From Bradyrhizobium algeriense (GTDB lineage Bacteria; Pseudomonadota; Alphaproteobacteria; Rhizobiales; Xanthobacteraceae), in NCBI RefSeq assembly GCF_003062295.1, contig NZ_PYCN01000003.1, positions 653,789-717,788 of the forward strand: a DNA stretch of 64,000 bases, given 5' to 3'. Made by a program: the position numbers and the translations under genes. Of the stretch, positions 35,400-44,611 are shown piece after piece. The notes beneath the pieces are model-generated. The model did no database searches, had not been told where the DNA came from, and was given only the letters and a program-made list of their open reading frames with translations. How positions within the stretch are numbered: position 1 is the first letter of the stretch; the number at the start of each line of letters is the position of its first letter.

Positions 35400-36773
35400 T
35401 CAACCATTGAAGGCCGCCTGGGCTTCCGGCAGATCCCAGATCTTGCCGATTGCCGCTGACGCGGCCGAAATCATCGCGGTTTCGTCGCCGTGAATGTACC
35501 GGCCCGCATCGATCAGTACACGCCCGTCAACGATGACCTGATCGATGTTGGCGCGGTTTCCAAGTGCGACAAGCCCGCGCCGCGGATCGAACAGCGGCTG
35601 TAAATGGGGATGGGTCAGGTCGACCACGGTGAGGTCGGCGGTTGCGCCCGGCGCGATCGTCCCGAGGTCCGGCCGCTTGATGACCGCCGCCGCGGTTGCC
35701 GTGACCGACTCGATCAGGTCAGGCGCGTTGGCTACGTCAGCACGAGCGGACGCAATCTTCGAGATCATCGACGCGGCGTTGAGCTCGCCGAGCAGGTCCA
35801 TGTTGTAGCCGTCGGTTCCGACCACCGTCCGGACACCGTGCTCCGCGAACCGGCTGAACGCCGCGGTAACGCCCGAGCGCGCGAACACGCGCGGGCAGTT
35901 CAGCACCGTGGCGCCCTTCGCCGCCATCAGCCTCAAATCATTATCGGTGCTCGCGATACAGTGCGCGGCCATGAAGTCAGGCGCCAGAAGGCCGAGCCAG
36001 TCGAGATATTCGGCCGGCGTGCGACCGCCGTGACGGCTGCCGATCGTCGCAACTTCGGCCTGGCTTTGCGCGAGATGGGTGGTGATGGGAATGTCGAGTT
36101 CGCGCGCCCGGGCGGCACACGCCCGCAGCAGATCCGGACCACAGGTGTCGGTCGCATGCGGGCTCATCGCAAGGCCAATCCGGCCGTCGCCGCGTCCGTT
36201 CCAGCGCTGGTAGAGCGCGTTCCAGGTGTCCATATCGGCCTGGCCATCATCGCCCGCATAACACACCACGCCGTCCGGCCCCGCCTTGGCATCCGAGGTC
36301 GAAAACAGATACGGCGCGCCATAGAAGCGGATGCCCATTTCCTCAGCGGCGTCGAACATCTCCGGAATGGTGTTGCGAAACGGCTCCATCACCGTGGTGG
36401 CGCCACCCTTCAGCAATTGCAGAATGCCGAGCCGCGCGATCGCGAGCCGCTCTTGCGGCGACAGCAGGTCGGCGCCGCGCTTGGTCAGCGGCAGCAGCAC
36501 TGTATAGACGATGCTCTGGTTGTTCCGCCGACCATTGCCGTCCTCAGTGTGCGTCCGGGCGACAGCTTCGCTGAAGCAGTGGTTGTGCAGGTTCATGAGG
36601 CCGGGCAGCACGAAGCGGCCCGGCCTGTCGAATACCTCGGCGGCGGAGGGCCGGTCGCGCGTGACGGCGGCGATCCGCCTGCCTTCCAGCAACACCCAGT
36701 GATCGCACAGCACCTCCTGCGCGCCATCCCTGCGCGACAACACATAGCTGCCAAAGATCGCGATCGTATTCAT
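35400..36773 (-). CDS. Amidohydrolase of the chlorohydrolase/deaminase group
   Basis: A 457-residue metal-dependent hydrolase. The ligands expected of ATZ/TRZ, guanine-deaminase and adenosine-deaminase-like members are seen: His63 and His65 (NLHNH), then TTHLAQS, AAHCIAS and VGTDGYN. Such enzymes remove an amino, chloro or other substituent from an N-heterocycle, which suits the theme of the region; the specific substrate is unknown. ATG at 36773 overlaps the stop of the upstream binding protein (ATGA), deciding the start. Confidence 0.88.
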   Translation of the reverse strand: MNTIAIFGSYVLSRRDGAQEVLCDHWVLLEGRRIAAVTRDRPSAAEVFDRPGRFVLPGLMNLHNHCFSEAVARTHTEDGNGRRNNQSIVYTVLLPLTKRGADLLSPQERLAIARLGILQLLKGGATTVMEPFRNTIPEMFDAAEEMGIRFYGAPYLFSTSDAKAGPDGVVCYAGDDGQADMDTWNALYQRWNGRGDGRIGLAMSPHATDTCGPDLLRACAARARELDIPITTHLAQSQAEVATIGSRHGGRTPAEYLDWLGLLAPDFMAAHCIASTDNDLRLMAAKGATVLNCPRVFARSGVTAAFSRFAEHGVRTVVGTDGYNMDLLGELNAASMISKIASARADVANAPDLIESVTATAAAVIKRPDLGTIAPGATADLTVVDLTHPHLQPLFDPRRGLVALGNRANIDQVIVDGRVLIDAGRYIHGDETAMISAASAAIGKIWDLPEAQAAFNG

Positions 36774-38353
36774 GCCGGTTTCACATTCCAGAATACGGCC
36801 GTACCGTCGAGGATGCCGGTGATATTGGAGCGGTACGCGGTCGGTTGTTTGTACTGACCGATCGGGAAGTAAGGAATTTCCTCGAACGATAGTGCCTGGA
36901 TATCGCGGCAGATGCGCTGTTGCTCGGCAAGATTGCCGGCAGCGAGCCACTGGCTGCGTAGCACGCCCATCTTCTCGCTCTTGTACCAGCCGGCCACTTT
37001 GCTGTCGCCACGCAGGTTCGAATTGCCGGCCGGGTTCAGCCAATCGATGCCTTGCCAGTTACCCACGCCGGCGCTCCAGCCGCCCTGGGCGACGGGATCC
37101 TTTTTCAGCTGCCGCTGCAGCACCACGCCGAAATCCAGCCCGGCATATTCGACGTTCATGCCGGCCTGCTGCAGCATGTCGGCTGCGATGTCGCCGAGCG
37201 GTTTTTGCGCAAGCGAGTTGGTGGGGACGAGCAGCACTACCTTCTCGCCATTATAGCCGGCGGCCTTCAGATCGGCCTTGACCTTCGCCATGTCGCGCGG
37301 CCCGCGGAACACATTGAGGCCGACATCGCTCGCCATCGGCGTACCCGGCGCAAAGAAGCCTATCGGTGAGGATTGGTAAGCAGGATCGTCGCCTGCAACC
37401 GCCGTCATGAAGGCGGACTGGTCGATCGCGCCCAGCAGCGCCCTGCGGATGGCGGGATTGTCGAACGGCGGCTGCAGATGGTTCACGCGCAGCATGCAGG
37501 TGTACCCCCGCGGATCGAGAATCCGGGTGGTGATGCCGCCGGTCCGTTTCAGCACCGGCAACAGGTCGTGCGGCGTTGTCTCCTGCCAATCCTGCTCGCG
37601 CGTTTGCAGCGCTGCCACCCCCGTCGCGGCATCCGGCATCGTCGTCCAGACCACGCGGTCGTAATGAACGATCTTCGGACCTGCGGTCCAATCAGGCTTG
37701 CCGTCCTGGCGGGGCTGATAGCGATCGAAACGAGCGTATACGTTGCGCGCGCCCTGCACGCGCTCATCCGCAACAAAGCGGAAGGGACCGCTGCCCACGA
37801 CCTCGCCCAGCGGCTTGAACGGATCCTGGCTCGCCAGCCGCTCCGGCATCATGAACGGCGCCTGGATCGCGGCCTTGCCGAGCGCCGCAGGCAACAGAGG
37901 GAAAGGCCTGCTCAGCCGAAAGCGGATGGTGCGATCATCAGGCGCCGACAGTTCGTCGGTTGCGGCCATCAGCTCGGCGCCGAACCCGTCGCGGGCCGCC
38001 CATCGGCGAATGCTCGCGACGCAATCGCGCGCCAGCACGCGCTCGCCGTCATGCCATAGCAGGCCGTCGCGCAGCGTCAGGTCCCACTGCCGCTCGTCGT
38101 TGGAAACGACATGCCCGGACACCATCTGAGGCGAAACCTCGAGCGCCGAATTCATGCCATAGAGCGTATCGTAGACCATGAATCCATGGTTTCGGGAAAC
38201 CTGCGCCGTGGAGTAGATCGGATCGATGAAAGTCAGGTCGATCACCGGAATAAAGCGCAGCGTGGTCTGCGATTGCGCCCGCAGGATCCCCGGCAGCGAC
38301 AACGCCGGCGCTACGGCGGCGGCCTTTAACAGTGAACGACGGGAAACGAGCAT
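36770..38353 (-). CDS. ABC transporter substrate-binding protein, family 5 (no adjacent permease)
   Basis: A 527-residue binding protein with an RR-containing, Tat-like signal (MLVSRRSLLKAAAVAPALSL) ending near LRAQSQ. Mature motifs are LRFIPVIDLTFIDPIYST and LRDGLLWHDGERVLARDCVAS. It lacks its own permease; it is translationally coupled to the deaminase-type amidohydrolase, suggesting that it captures that enzyme's substrate and uses the Dpp-type permease 4.5 kb downstream. That sharing is inference. Confidence 0.9.
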   Translation of the reverse strand: MLVSRRSLLKAAAVAPALSLPGILRAQSQTTLRFIPVIDLTFIDPIYSTAQVSRNHGFMVYDTLYGMNSALEVSPQMVSGHVVSNDERQWDLTLRDGLLWHDGERVLARDCVASIRRWAARDGFGAELMAATDELSAPDDRTIRFRLSRPFPLLPAALGKAAIQAPFMMPERLASQDPFKPLGEVVGSGPFRFVADERVQGARNVYARFDRYQPRQDGKPDWTAGPKIVHYDRVVWTTMPDAATGVAALQTREQDWQETTPHDLLPVLKRTGGITTRILDPRGYTCMLRVNHLQPPFDNPAIRRALLGAIDQSAFMTAVAGDDPAYQSSPIGFFAPGTPMASDVGLNVFRGPRDMAKVKADLKAAGYNGEKVVLLVPTNSLAQKPLGDIAADMLQQAGMNVEYAGLDFGVVLQRQLKKDPVAQGGWSAGVGNWQGIDWLNPAGNSNLRGDSKVAGWYKSEKMGVLRSQWLAAGNLAEQQRICRDIQALSFEEIPYFPIGQYKQPTAYRSNITGILDGTAVFWNVKPA

Positions 38354-38387
38354 CGAGGACTCCTGGAATATTTGATCAGCGCCGTCC

Positions 38388-39272
38388 TCAGAGGGTGGCC
38401 GCTTCGTGACTGCTGAAATTCGCCGCGATCGCCTCCCCGGTCGTGATCCACAGATCGGGGCAGGATTTGGCATAGGTGAGAAATTCCCGCAGCAGCCGAA
38501 GCCGCATCGGGCGGCCGCTGCATTGCGGATGCAGCACGGTCGTAACCATCGCGCCCCAATCCCTGACCTCGTCGAGCTCATCCTTCCAGATCGAGAGCAC
38601 GTGCTCCTTCGGAAAGATCGGCCGCGGGCTGAATCGGGCGGACAGTCCATGCATCCAGTCGTCGTAGCTTGCGGTCACCGGCAACTCGATCGTGCCCGGC
38701 TTGCCATCGGCAAGGCGATGGCGGTAAGGCCGCACGTCATCACGAAATGACGAGGTGTAGACGATGCCGTAGCGCACCAGCGCCACACGCAATTCCTCGG
38801 TGAATTCGCCGTAGGGCGCCCGATAGCCGGTCGGCTTGACGCCAAGCCTCCGCTTCAGCGCCTCAAACCCCCGCTCCAGCTCTTCCTCGATCCAGGGGTC
38901 ACCCGGATCCGGCAGCAGATGGTGGTAGCCATGATGGCCGATCTCGTGGCCCGCCTTCAGAATAGCCTCTGCCATCGCGGGATGCGCATCCACCGACCAG
39001 CCGGTGACGAAGAACGTCGCCTTCAAGTCAAGCTGATCGAGCAGCTCCAAAAGTTTCGGCGTGCCGACGCGCGCCTCGTAGCCGCCGTAGCTCATGGTGA
39101 TGAGGCGCTGGGCGTGTAACGCATCCTTGCTGGTCCAGGCGCTCTCCGCGTCCACGTCGAACGAGAGGAACATCGCCGAGGTGTAAGGCTTGGGCCAGGG
39201 ATAGTCCGGAGCCGGCGGCGCGGTGTTCGCGGGAATGAGCGGAATGCTCGCGAGTGCTTTACTGTCCAGCAT
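38388..39272 (-). CDS. CE4 (polysaccharide deacetylase/PuuE-like) hydrolase
   Basis: A 294-residue protein with a NodB-type fold: LSFDVDAE carries the first metal Asp, GHEIGHHGYHH the two His ligands, and GYRAPYGEF the Arg/Pro motif. There is no signal peptide, so it is cytoplasmic, unlike enzymes acting on extracellular polysaccharide. The family includes PuuE allantoinase and imidases that open cyclic amides, and with D-carbamoylase in the same operon ring opening of a cyclic ureide is a strong possibility. Start at 39272 overlaps the upstream binding-protein stop by 14 bases. Confidence 0.85.
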   Translation of the reverse strand: MLDSKALASIPLIPANTAPPAPDYPWPKPYTSAMFLSFDVDAESAWTSKDALHAQRLITMSYGGYEARVGTPKLLELLDQLDLKATFFVTGWSVDAHPAMAEAILKAGHEIGHHGYHHLLPDPGDPWIEEELERGFEALKRRLGVKPTGYRAPYGEFTEELRVALVRYGIVYTSSFRDDVRPYRHRLADGKPGTIELPVTASYDDWMHGLSARFSPRPIFPKEHVLSIWKDELDEVRDWGAMVTTVLHPQCSGRPMRLRLLREFLTYAKSCPDLWITTGEAIAANFSSHEAATL

Positions 39273-40074
39273 TGATGGTCGCCTTCTCTACGCCGTAGTC
39301 GGTCAATTTCCACTTCGCCAGCAAGGCGCGGTAAGTGCCGTCCGCGATCAACGAGTCCAGCGCCTCCACGACCGCCTGCTGCAGCACCTTCTCCTTCACG
39401 CCCAACGCAAGCCCGGTGAACTGGGTGGCAAAGACGTCGCCGACCGGGAGATAGGTGCCCGGCTCGAGGTCCATCAAGTAGGGAAGCGTCTCGCCGCCCT
39501 GAACGGCCGCATCGATCCGTCCCTGCCTTAGCTGGGTCCGGGCATCGGCCGATCCTTCCGTGCCGACGAATTGAATAGGATTACCGCCGCAATGCGCCTC
39601 GCTCCAGGCAGCGATCAGCTTCGGAAAGGACGTGCGCCGGCTTGCACCGACCTTTTTCCCGCAAAATGCCGCCGTGTCCTTGAATTCGGCTGCGCGCGAT
39701 TGCTGCACGAAGAAGCGAGGCCCATTCCGGAGATAGTCGACAAAGGTCGCCGTGTCCTGCCGGCTCGCCATATCAGTCATGCCGGACAGGATCGCATCCA
39801 CCCTCCCCGTCGAAATCGCAGGCATCATCTGGTCGAAACTGGTTTGTTGCCAGTCGAACTTGACGCCAAGCTTCTTGCCGAGCGCCTCGCCAAGCTCGAC
39901 GTCGAAACCGGTCAGCGTGTTGGTCGCGGGGTCGCGGAATTCCATCGGCGGATAATTCGGTACGATGGCGACCTTGATACTGCCCTGCTTGGCGATTTCC
40001 GGAGGCAGTTCGATCGCCATGGCCGAAATCATAGCGGCGCAAGTGAGCGCGGCAGCGAGAAACCATTTCATCAT
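39259..40074 (-). CDS. Polar amino acid-type ABC binding protein (copy 2)
   Basis: A 271-residue PBP type 2 protein with signal MMKWFLAAALTCAAMISAMA and mature start ELPPEIAKQGSIKVAIVPNYPP. It resembles the binding protein at 41703-42527, sharing PPxIKxxG, the MEFRDP/MEYRDP motif and a GRxDA step, but each has a distinct sequence. Two binding proteins therefore serve one GlnQ/GlnP-type core. It is 13 bases after the GlnQ-type gene and overlaps the CE4 gene. Confidence 0.9.
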   Translation of the reverse strand: MMKWFLAAALTCAAMISAMAIELPPEIAKQGSIKVAIVPNYPPMEFRDPATNTLTGFDVELGEALGKKLGVKFDWQQTSFDQMMPAISTGRVDAILSGMTDMASRQDTATFVDYLRNGPRFFVQQSRAAEFKDTAAFCGKKVGASRRTSFPKLIAAWSEAHCGGNPIQFVGTEGSADARTQLRQGRIDAAVQGGETLPYLMDLEPGTYLPVGDVFATQFTGLALGVKEKVLQQAVVEALDSLIADGTYRALLAKWKLTDYGVEKATINAGQ

Positions 40075-40087
40075 GACAATCGCTCCA

Positions 40088-40852
40088 TCAGATCACCGCG
40101 GAAAGAAAGGATTGAGTACGCACTTCACGGGGCTTGCCCAGAACCTCCGCCGCAGGCCCGGACTCGACGATGGCGCCATGATCCATATAGACGACCGTAT
40201 CCGCCACCTCCCGCGCGAATCCGAGCTCGTGCGTCACCACCATCATCGTCATGCCGCTGCAGGCAAGCTCCTTCATGACGGCAAGCACCTCTCCGACCAG
40301 TTCAGGATCGAGGGCACTGGTCGGCTCGTCGAACAGCATCAGCATCGGCTTCATGGCGAGCGCGCGGGCAATCGCCACCCGCTGCTGCTGCCCGCCGGAA
40401 AGCTGCGAGGGATAGGCATCGGCTTTCGCCGCCAGCCCAACGCGCCTGAGAAGCTCCATCGCCTCCGCCCGCGCGTCCTCGCGACTGCGACCCTGCACCT
40501 GCACCGGACCTTCGGTGATATTTTCAAGCGCGGTCTTGTGCGGGAACAGGTTGAAGCGCTGAAACACCATGCCGGTCTTCAGGCGCTGTCGTGCAATCTG
40601 CCGCTCGGTGAGACGATGCAATCGCCCACCCTCTTCCCGTATGCCCAGCAACTCGCCATCGAGCCAGATGCCGCCGCTATCGATCGACGTAAGCTGATTG
40701 ATGCAACGCAGCAGCGTCGTCTTGCCCGATCCCGACGCCCCGATCAGGCACAGCACCTCGCCTGCGCAGACGTCGAGCGAGACACGATTCAGGGCCTGAA
40801 ACTCCCCAAAGTTCTTGCTGACCGAACGGATGGCGACGAGGGGCTGAGTCAT
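40088..40852 (-). CDS. Polar amino acid-type ABC transporter ATP-binding protein (GlnQ type)
   Basis: A 254-residue ATPase with Walker [10 protein letters not shown], signature LSGGQQQR and Walker [15 protein letters not shown], and the [10 protein letters not shown] motif typical of GlnQ/HisP. Start ATG at 40852 overlaps the permease stop. It powers uptake of the ligands bound by the two adjoining binding proteins. Confidence 0.93.
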   Translation of the reverse strand: MTQPLVAIRSVSKNFGEFQALNRVSLDVCAGEVLCLIGASGSGKTTLLRCINQLTSIDSGGIWLDGELLGIREEGGRLHRLTERQIARQRLKTGMVFQRFNLFPHKTALENITEGPVQVQGRSREDARAEAMELLRRVGLAAKADAYPSQLSGGQQQRVAIARALAMKPMLMLFDEPTSALDPELVGEVLAVMKELACSGMTMMVVTHELGFAREVADTVVYMDHGAIVESGPAAEVLGKPREVRTQSFLSAVI

Positions 40853-41706
40853 CGGGTGATCTGCAATGCTCCACGCGCGAAGCGCCGTTCGAGAAGCATC
40901 TGCAAAGGAGTCAGGATCGACACGACGAGCAGATACCAGGAGCCGGCGACGATCAGGAGTTCGATCACGCGTGAATTCGCGTAGTAGATATTCTCGGCGT
41001 TGTGCAGCACCTCCGGATACTGAATGACGCTGGCGAGCGACGTGGCCTTCACCATGCCGATGAATTCGTTGCCGAGCGGCGGGATCACTACCCGCATCGC
41101 CTGCGGCAGGATGATCCGGCGGAGCGCGCGCAGCCGTCCCATGCCGATCGCCTGCGCGGCCTCATATTGCCCGACATCGACCGACAGCATGCCCGCCCGC
41201 ATCACCTCGGACGTGTAAGCGCCCTGATTGATGCCGAGGCCGAGAAGTGCGGACAGGAACGGCGTCATGACGTCGACCGCCCGGGCCGACCATAGGCCCG
41301 GAATGCCGATCGTCGGAAATACCAGCGCGAGGTTGAACCACAGCAGTAACTGCAGGATCAATGGCGTGCCGCGGAACAGCCACGTATAGCCAGCGGCAAC
41401 CGACGTCAGCACCGGATTGGACGAGAGCCTCATGATTGCGACGACGACGCCCAACACGATGCCGAGGGTCATCGCGAGCACCGCCATCACCATGGTGTTG
41501 GTGATGCCTTCAAGGATCACTTTCGCGGTCAGGAAGCGGCTGACATAGGTCCATTCGATCTGACCGTTGACGAAGGCACGGCCGATCGCCGCCAGCACGA
41601 CGAGAATCGCCGCCGCAGCGAGCCAGCGCCCCCAGTGAGCCTGACGCGCGACCGTCATCTCCGAAATATCGGGGAAACCTTCCGCGAGCGTGGGTGCTGC
41701 TCTCAT
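40849..41706 (-). CDS. Polar amino acid-type ABC transporter permease (GlnP/HisM type)
   Basis: A 285-residue membrane protein with a cytoplasmic N-terminus of about 25 residues and the GlnP-type membrane core (about four to five helices), including [10 protein letters not shown] and the loop [24 protein letters not shown]. It overlaps its neighbours by four bases on each side, so the four transporter genes are tightly coupled. A single permease gene implies a homodimer. Confidence 0.93.
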   Translation of the reverse strand: MRAAPTLAEGFPDISEMTVARQAHWGRWLAAAAILVVLAAIGRAFVNGQIEWTYVSRFLTAKVILEGITNTMVMAVLAMTLGIVLGVVVAIMRLSSNPVLTSVAAGYTWLFRGTPLILQLLLWFNLALVFPTIGIPGLWSARAVDVMTPFLSALLGLGINQGAYTSEVMRAGMLSVDVGQYEAAQAIGMGRLRALRRIILPQAMRVVIPPLGNEFIGMVKATSLASVIQYPEVLHNAENIYYANSRVIELLIVAGSWYLLVVSILTPLQMLLERRFARGALQITR

Positions 41707-42527
41707 TGCGTGGACGCATTCATCATCGGTTGGGCCACGGCGTTCGCGCCCAATCCATATTTATCGAGAATGGCCTTGTAGGAACCGTCAGCCATCATCG
41801 CTGCGAGATGCTCCGTCACCACCTCGCGCAGCACTGCATCGTCCTTCCGGAACATGATGCCCTGATAGCCGGTGGAGAACGGTTCACCCAAAATGCGGTA
41901 TTTGCCGGCCTCCTGTCCTTGCGCGTAGGGCAACGTTTCGCTGCCCTGTACCGCGGCGTCGATGCGGCCCTGCTTGAGCTGGTTGCGGACATCGATGCTG
42001 TTTTCGCCCGGAACATATTGCACGGCGGGCTTGCCGTTCGCCTCGCAATTCTGCTTGCTCCATTTCTCGATCTCGACCGGGAAACTGGTGCTGCGCGTCG
42101 TCCCGACCTTCTTGCCGCAGAGATCGATGGGAGACTTCGCCGCATTTTCCGTCAGGACGAAGAACTGCGGACCTGTCGCCAGATAGTCGATGAAATCGGC
42201 GGTCTCGCGCCGCGAACCGCGGTCCGAAATGCCGCTGATGATGAAATCCGCGCGCTTGGTCTGCAATGAGGGAATGAGCTCGGCGAACGGCGTTTCGCTC
42301 CAGACGATCTTCACGCCCAGCCGCTTCGCGAGTTCGTTGGCGAGATCGATATCGAGCCCGACGAGCTGGTTTGTGGTGGGATCGCGATATTCCATCGGGG
42401 CGTAGGTCGAGTTGACCGTCAGCCGCAACGTACCCGCCTGCTTGATCGCTTCCGGTAATTCGCCGGCTTGTGCCGTTGTAATGGCGAACAGCGCGGCGAC
42501 CCCAACGAAAAACGAGAGACGTGTCAT
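41703..42527 (-). CDS. Polar amino acid-type ABC binding protein (copy 1)
   Basis: A 274-residue PBP type 2 protein with signal MTRLSFFVGVAALFAITTAQA, mature start ELPEAIKQAGTLRLTVNSTYAP and the motif MEYRDPTTNQLVG. ATG at 42527 has AAGGAG upstream. It begins one base after the second D-carbamoylase gene, suggesting that an N-carbamoyl or cyclic precursor is its ligand, but this is inferred. Confidence 0.9.
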   Translation of the reverse strand: MTRLSFFVGVAALFAITTAQAGELPEAIKQAGTLRLTVNSTYAPMEYRDPTTNQLVGLDIDLANELAKRLGVKIVWSETPFAELIPSLQTKRADFIISGISDRGSRRETADFIDYLATGPQFFVLTENAAKSPIDLCGKKVGTTRSTSFPVEIEKWSKQNCEANGKPAVQYVPGENSIDVRNQLKQGRIDAAVQGSETLPYAQGQEAGKYRILGEPFSTGYQGIMFRKDDAVLREVVTEHLAAMMADGSYKAILDKYGLGANAVAQPMMNASTQ

Positions 42528-42528
42528 A

Positions 42529-43524
42529 TCAGCTCCTTCGGCCCGCACCGCGACTGGCCGCTTGATGTTTAACCGCATCGAGCGTGGCCGGCTCGATGAC
42601 ACCGGCACGCTCTGTGATGACCGCGTATTGCTCCGGCCGCCGGTGCGCGGCGAAATTGAACATCTTGTCCTTGCCCTGGCGGCAAAGATCGAGGTCGAGG
42701 TCTGCGACCACAATTTCGTCCACGAGCGTTTGCGCTTCGGCGACGATCCGGCCGTTGGGATCCACGATGCAGGAGCCACCGATCAGCCCGGAGCCATCCT
42801 CGCTCCCCGCCTTGGCGACCGCGATCGCCCAGGTGGCGTTCATGTAGGCATTGGCCTGGGTAACCAGCTTGGAATGGAAGGTGCGCAGAGCCGCGTCTTC
42901 GGAGACACCGCCGTTTGGATCGTAAGCGGCTGAGTTGTAGCCGACGCAAACCAGTTCGACGCCCTGCAGGCCCAGCACGCGCCAGGCTTCCGGCCAGCGG
43001 CGATCGTTGCAAATCATCATCCCCATGATGGCGTGGCTCCAGTCCGGTCCTGCCCGAAAGGCAGGAAATCCCAGATCGCCATATTCGAAATAGCGCTTTT
43101 CAAGCTGCTGATAGGCTGCGCCGGCACGCGGCTCGACCGAGCCTGGCAAATGCACTTTGCGATAGCGCCCGAGAATTTCGCCGCAGCGATCGACCAGGAT
43201 CGAGCAATTGAAGCGCTGACCGTCCGATGTCAGCTCGGCGTAACCGACATAGAAGCCAATGCCGAGTGCCCGAGCGCGGTCGAACAAGGGCTGCACGGCC
43301 GGATTTGGCATGCCGCGCTCGAAGTAATGATCGAGTGCGTCGCCCTCGATAAGCCATCGCGGGAAGAAGGTCGTGAACGCCAGTTCGGGAAAAACGACCA
43401 GTGTTGCAGCGCGCGCAGCCGCCTCCTCCAGCAACGCCAGCATCCGGCCAAGCGTATGCTCCCGCGAGTCCGCTTTTTGCGTCGGCCCCATCTGAGCAGC
43501 GGCCGCGCGGAGAACTCGAACCAA
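42529..43524 (-). CDS. hyuC: N-carbamoyl-D-amino acid hydrolase, second copy
   Basis: A 331-residue nitrilase-superfamily amidase with catalytic Glu47 (PELAFTTFFPRW), Lys123 (GRYRKVHLPG) and Cys172 (ICNDRRWPEA). It is clearly related to hyuC at 23807 but has a longer C-terminal tail and many substitutions in the C-terminal half, so specificity may differ. The start is inferred as TTG at 43524, with GGAGG five bases upstream; TTG at 43536 is an alternative and there is no ATG. It heads the long minus-strand unit and is divergent from a LysR gene. Confidence 0.9.
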   Translation of the reverse strand: MVRVLRAAAAQMGPTQKADSREHTLGRMLALLEEAAARAATLVVFPELAFTTFFPRWLIEGDALDHYFERGMPNPAVQPLFDRARALGIGFYVGYAELTSDGQRFNCSILVDRCGEILGRYRKVHLPGSVEPRAGAAYQQLEKRYFEYGDLGFPAFRAGPDWSHAIMGMMICNDRRWPEAWRVLGLQGVELVCVGYNSAAYDPNGGVSEDAALRTFHSKLVTQANAYMNATWAIAVAKAGSEDGSGLIGGSCIVDPNGRIVAEAQTLVDEIVVADLDLDLCRQGKDKMFNFAAHRRPEQYAVITERAGVIEPATLDAVKHQAASRGAGRRS

Positions 43525-43573
43525 CGTTGCCTCCAATCTGTGCGGATTGCTTACTCAAGAGGCGGATGATCCC

Positions 43574-43592
43574 GCTCCGATAGCGCTCCGAT
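43574..43592. repeat. Direct repeat GCTCCGAT in the hyuC2/LysR divergent region
   Basis: GCTCCGAT occurs at 43574-43581 and again at 43585-43592, spaced 11 bases start to start, about one helix turn. This is compatible with a regulator contacting one DNA face, but the repeat is short. Confidence 0.35.
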
Positions 43593-43661
43593 GCAGGGGT
43601 GATTACGCGGAAGCGCAGCCCTAAACGCAATCACTCGTGCTATGATATTTTCAGTGAGACA

Positions 43662-43676
43662 ATAACCGGTAGTTAT
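43662..43676. promoter_or_regulatory. LysR-type binding motif (T-N11-A) at the LysR start
   Basis: ATAAC and GTTAT form a perfect 5-bp dyad around CGGTA. T43663 and A43675 fit the T-N11-A rule of LysR-type operators. The site ends directly before the LysR start codon at 43677, so binding there would repress its own gene and could control the divergent hyuC2 operon. Confidence 0.6.
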
Positions 43677-44576
43677 ATGAACCTGCGCCAATTGGAGATC
43701 CTGCGAGCGGTTATCCGGCATCGGACCACGGTCGCGGCGGCGGACGAACTGGCGCTGTCGCAACCGGCGATCAGCAATGCGCTGAAGGCGATGGAGGCGC
43801 AGGCGGGTTTCGCCTTGTTCGAGCGCGTCAACAACCGGCTGTTCCCGACATCAGAGGCGATGGCGCTTTACAAGGAAAGCGAGGCGATCTTTGCGCTCCA
43901 CGCCAAACTCGAAAATCGCGTGCGCGACTTGAGGGAGTGCCGCTCGGGGCTTCTTTCGATCGTGGCGACGCCGCCGCTGGCCTACAGCATTATTCCACAC
44001 GCTTTGTCGGACTTCCTGCGCCGCCGTCAGCAGACGCGCGTCTTTTTCGATGTACGGCGTTACGAAGGAATCATCGACGGTGTGTCGAGCAGGGTCGCCG
44101 AGCTCGGCTTCGCGCTCGGGCTGTCGCATCACCCCGGCATTGCGCATGAGGTGGTTCACACCGGCGAAATGGTCTGCGTCCTGCCGCCGAACCATCCGCT
44201 GGCTGAACGGTCGGTCATTTCCGCTTCCGACCTTGTCGGCCTGCCCTTCATCGGGCTGGAGCGCGGCACGCGGTTGGGCGAAGCCGTGCGCGAGAGCTTT
44301 GCGCAGGCCGGCGCGCCGTTCCAGCCGACCGTCGAGGTGCGCTACTGCAATACGGCCTGCGTGCTCGCGGCCGCCGGCGTGGGCGCGGCGGTCGTCGATC
44401 CGTTTTCACCGCGCCAGGCTGGCGGCCAGGGCCTGATCGTTCGGCCTTTCACGCCCAAGACCGTGGCCGTGGCCTATATGCTGTGGTCCGAGGCGGAGCC
44501 GCTATCGCGTCTGGCCAAGGCGTTCCTGAATGAAGTCCGGCAGGCGAGCCGGTCCCTGGACCAAGGTGCCTCTTGA
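43677..44576 (+). CDS. LysR-family transcriptional regulator
   Basis: A 299-residue regulator with the LysR winged helix at the N-terminus (MNLRQLEILRAVIRHRTTVAAADELALSQPAISNAL) and a substrate-binding domain afterwards. ATG at 43677 is chosen because homology starts there; a longer frame begins at 43599. It is divergent from hyuC2 and the polar-amino-acid transporter, the usual arrangement for control of that operon. TATGAT at 43641-43646 could be its -10 box. It ends in a convergent arrangement with the GMC gene. Confidence 0.9.
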   Translation: MNLRQLEILRAVIRHRTTVAAADELALSQPAISNALKAMEAQAGFALFERVNNRLFPTSEAMALYKESEAIFALHAKLENRVRDLRECRSGLLSIVATPPLAYSIIPHALSDFLRRRQQTRVFFDVRRYEGIIDGVSSRVAELGFALGLSHHPGIAHEVVHTGEMVCVLPPNHPLAERSVISASDLVGLPFIGLERGTRLGEAVRESFAQAGAPFQPTVEVRYCNTACVLAAAGVGAAVVDPFSPRQAGGQGLIVRPFTPKTVAVAYMLWSEAEPLSRLAKAFLNEVRQASRSLDQGAS

Positions 44577-44586
44577 GCGTTGCGCG

Positions 44587-44604
44587 GCCCGAGGCTGCTC
44601 GGGC
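44587..44604. terminator. Hairpin between convergent LysR and GMC genes, candidate bidirectional terminator
   Basis: GCCCGAG (44587-44593) pairs perfectly with CTCGGGC (44598-44604) around GCTG. It fills the 35-base convergent gap. There is no strong U-run on either side, so termination efficiency is doubtful. Confidence 0.5.
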
Positions 44605-44611
44605 TCGTTGC

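Noticed and set aside
36770..38353. A longer binding-protein start with the frame open to 38650
   Set aside because: The extra 99 residues overlap the CE4 gene in antiphase composition and would hide the clear RR signal peptide that begins at 38353.
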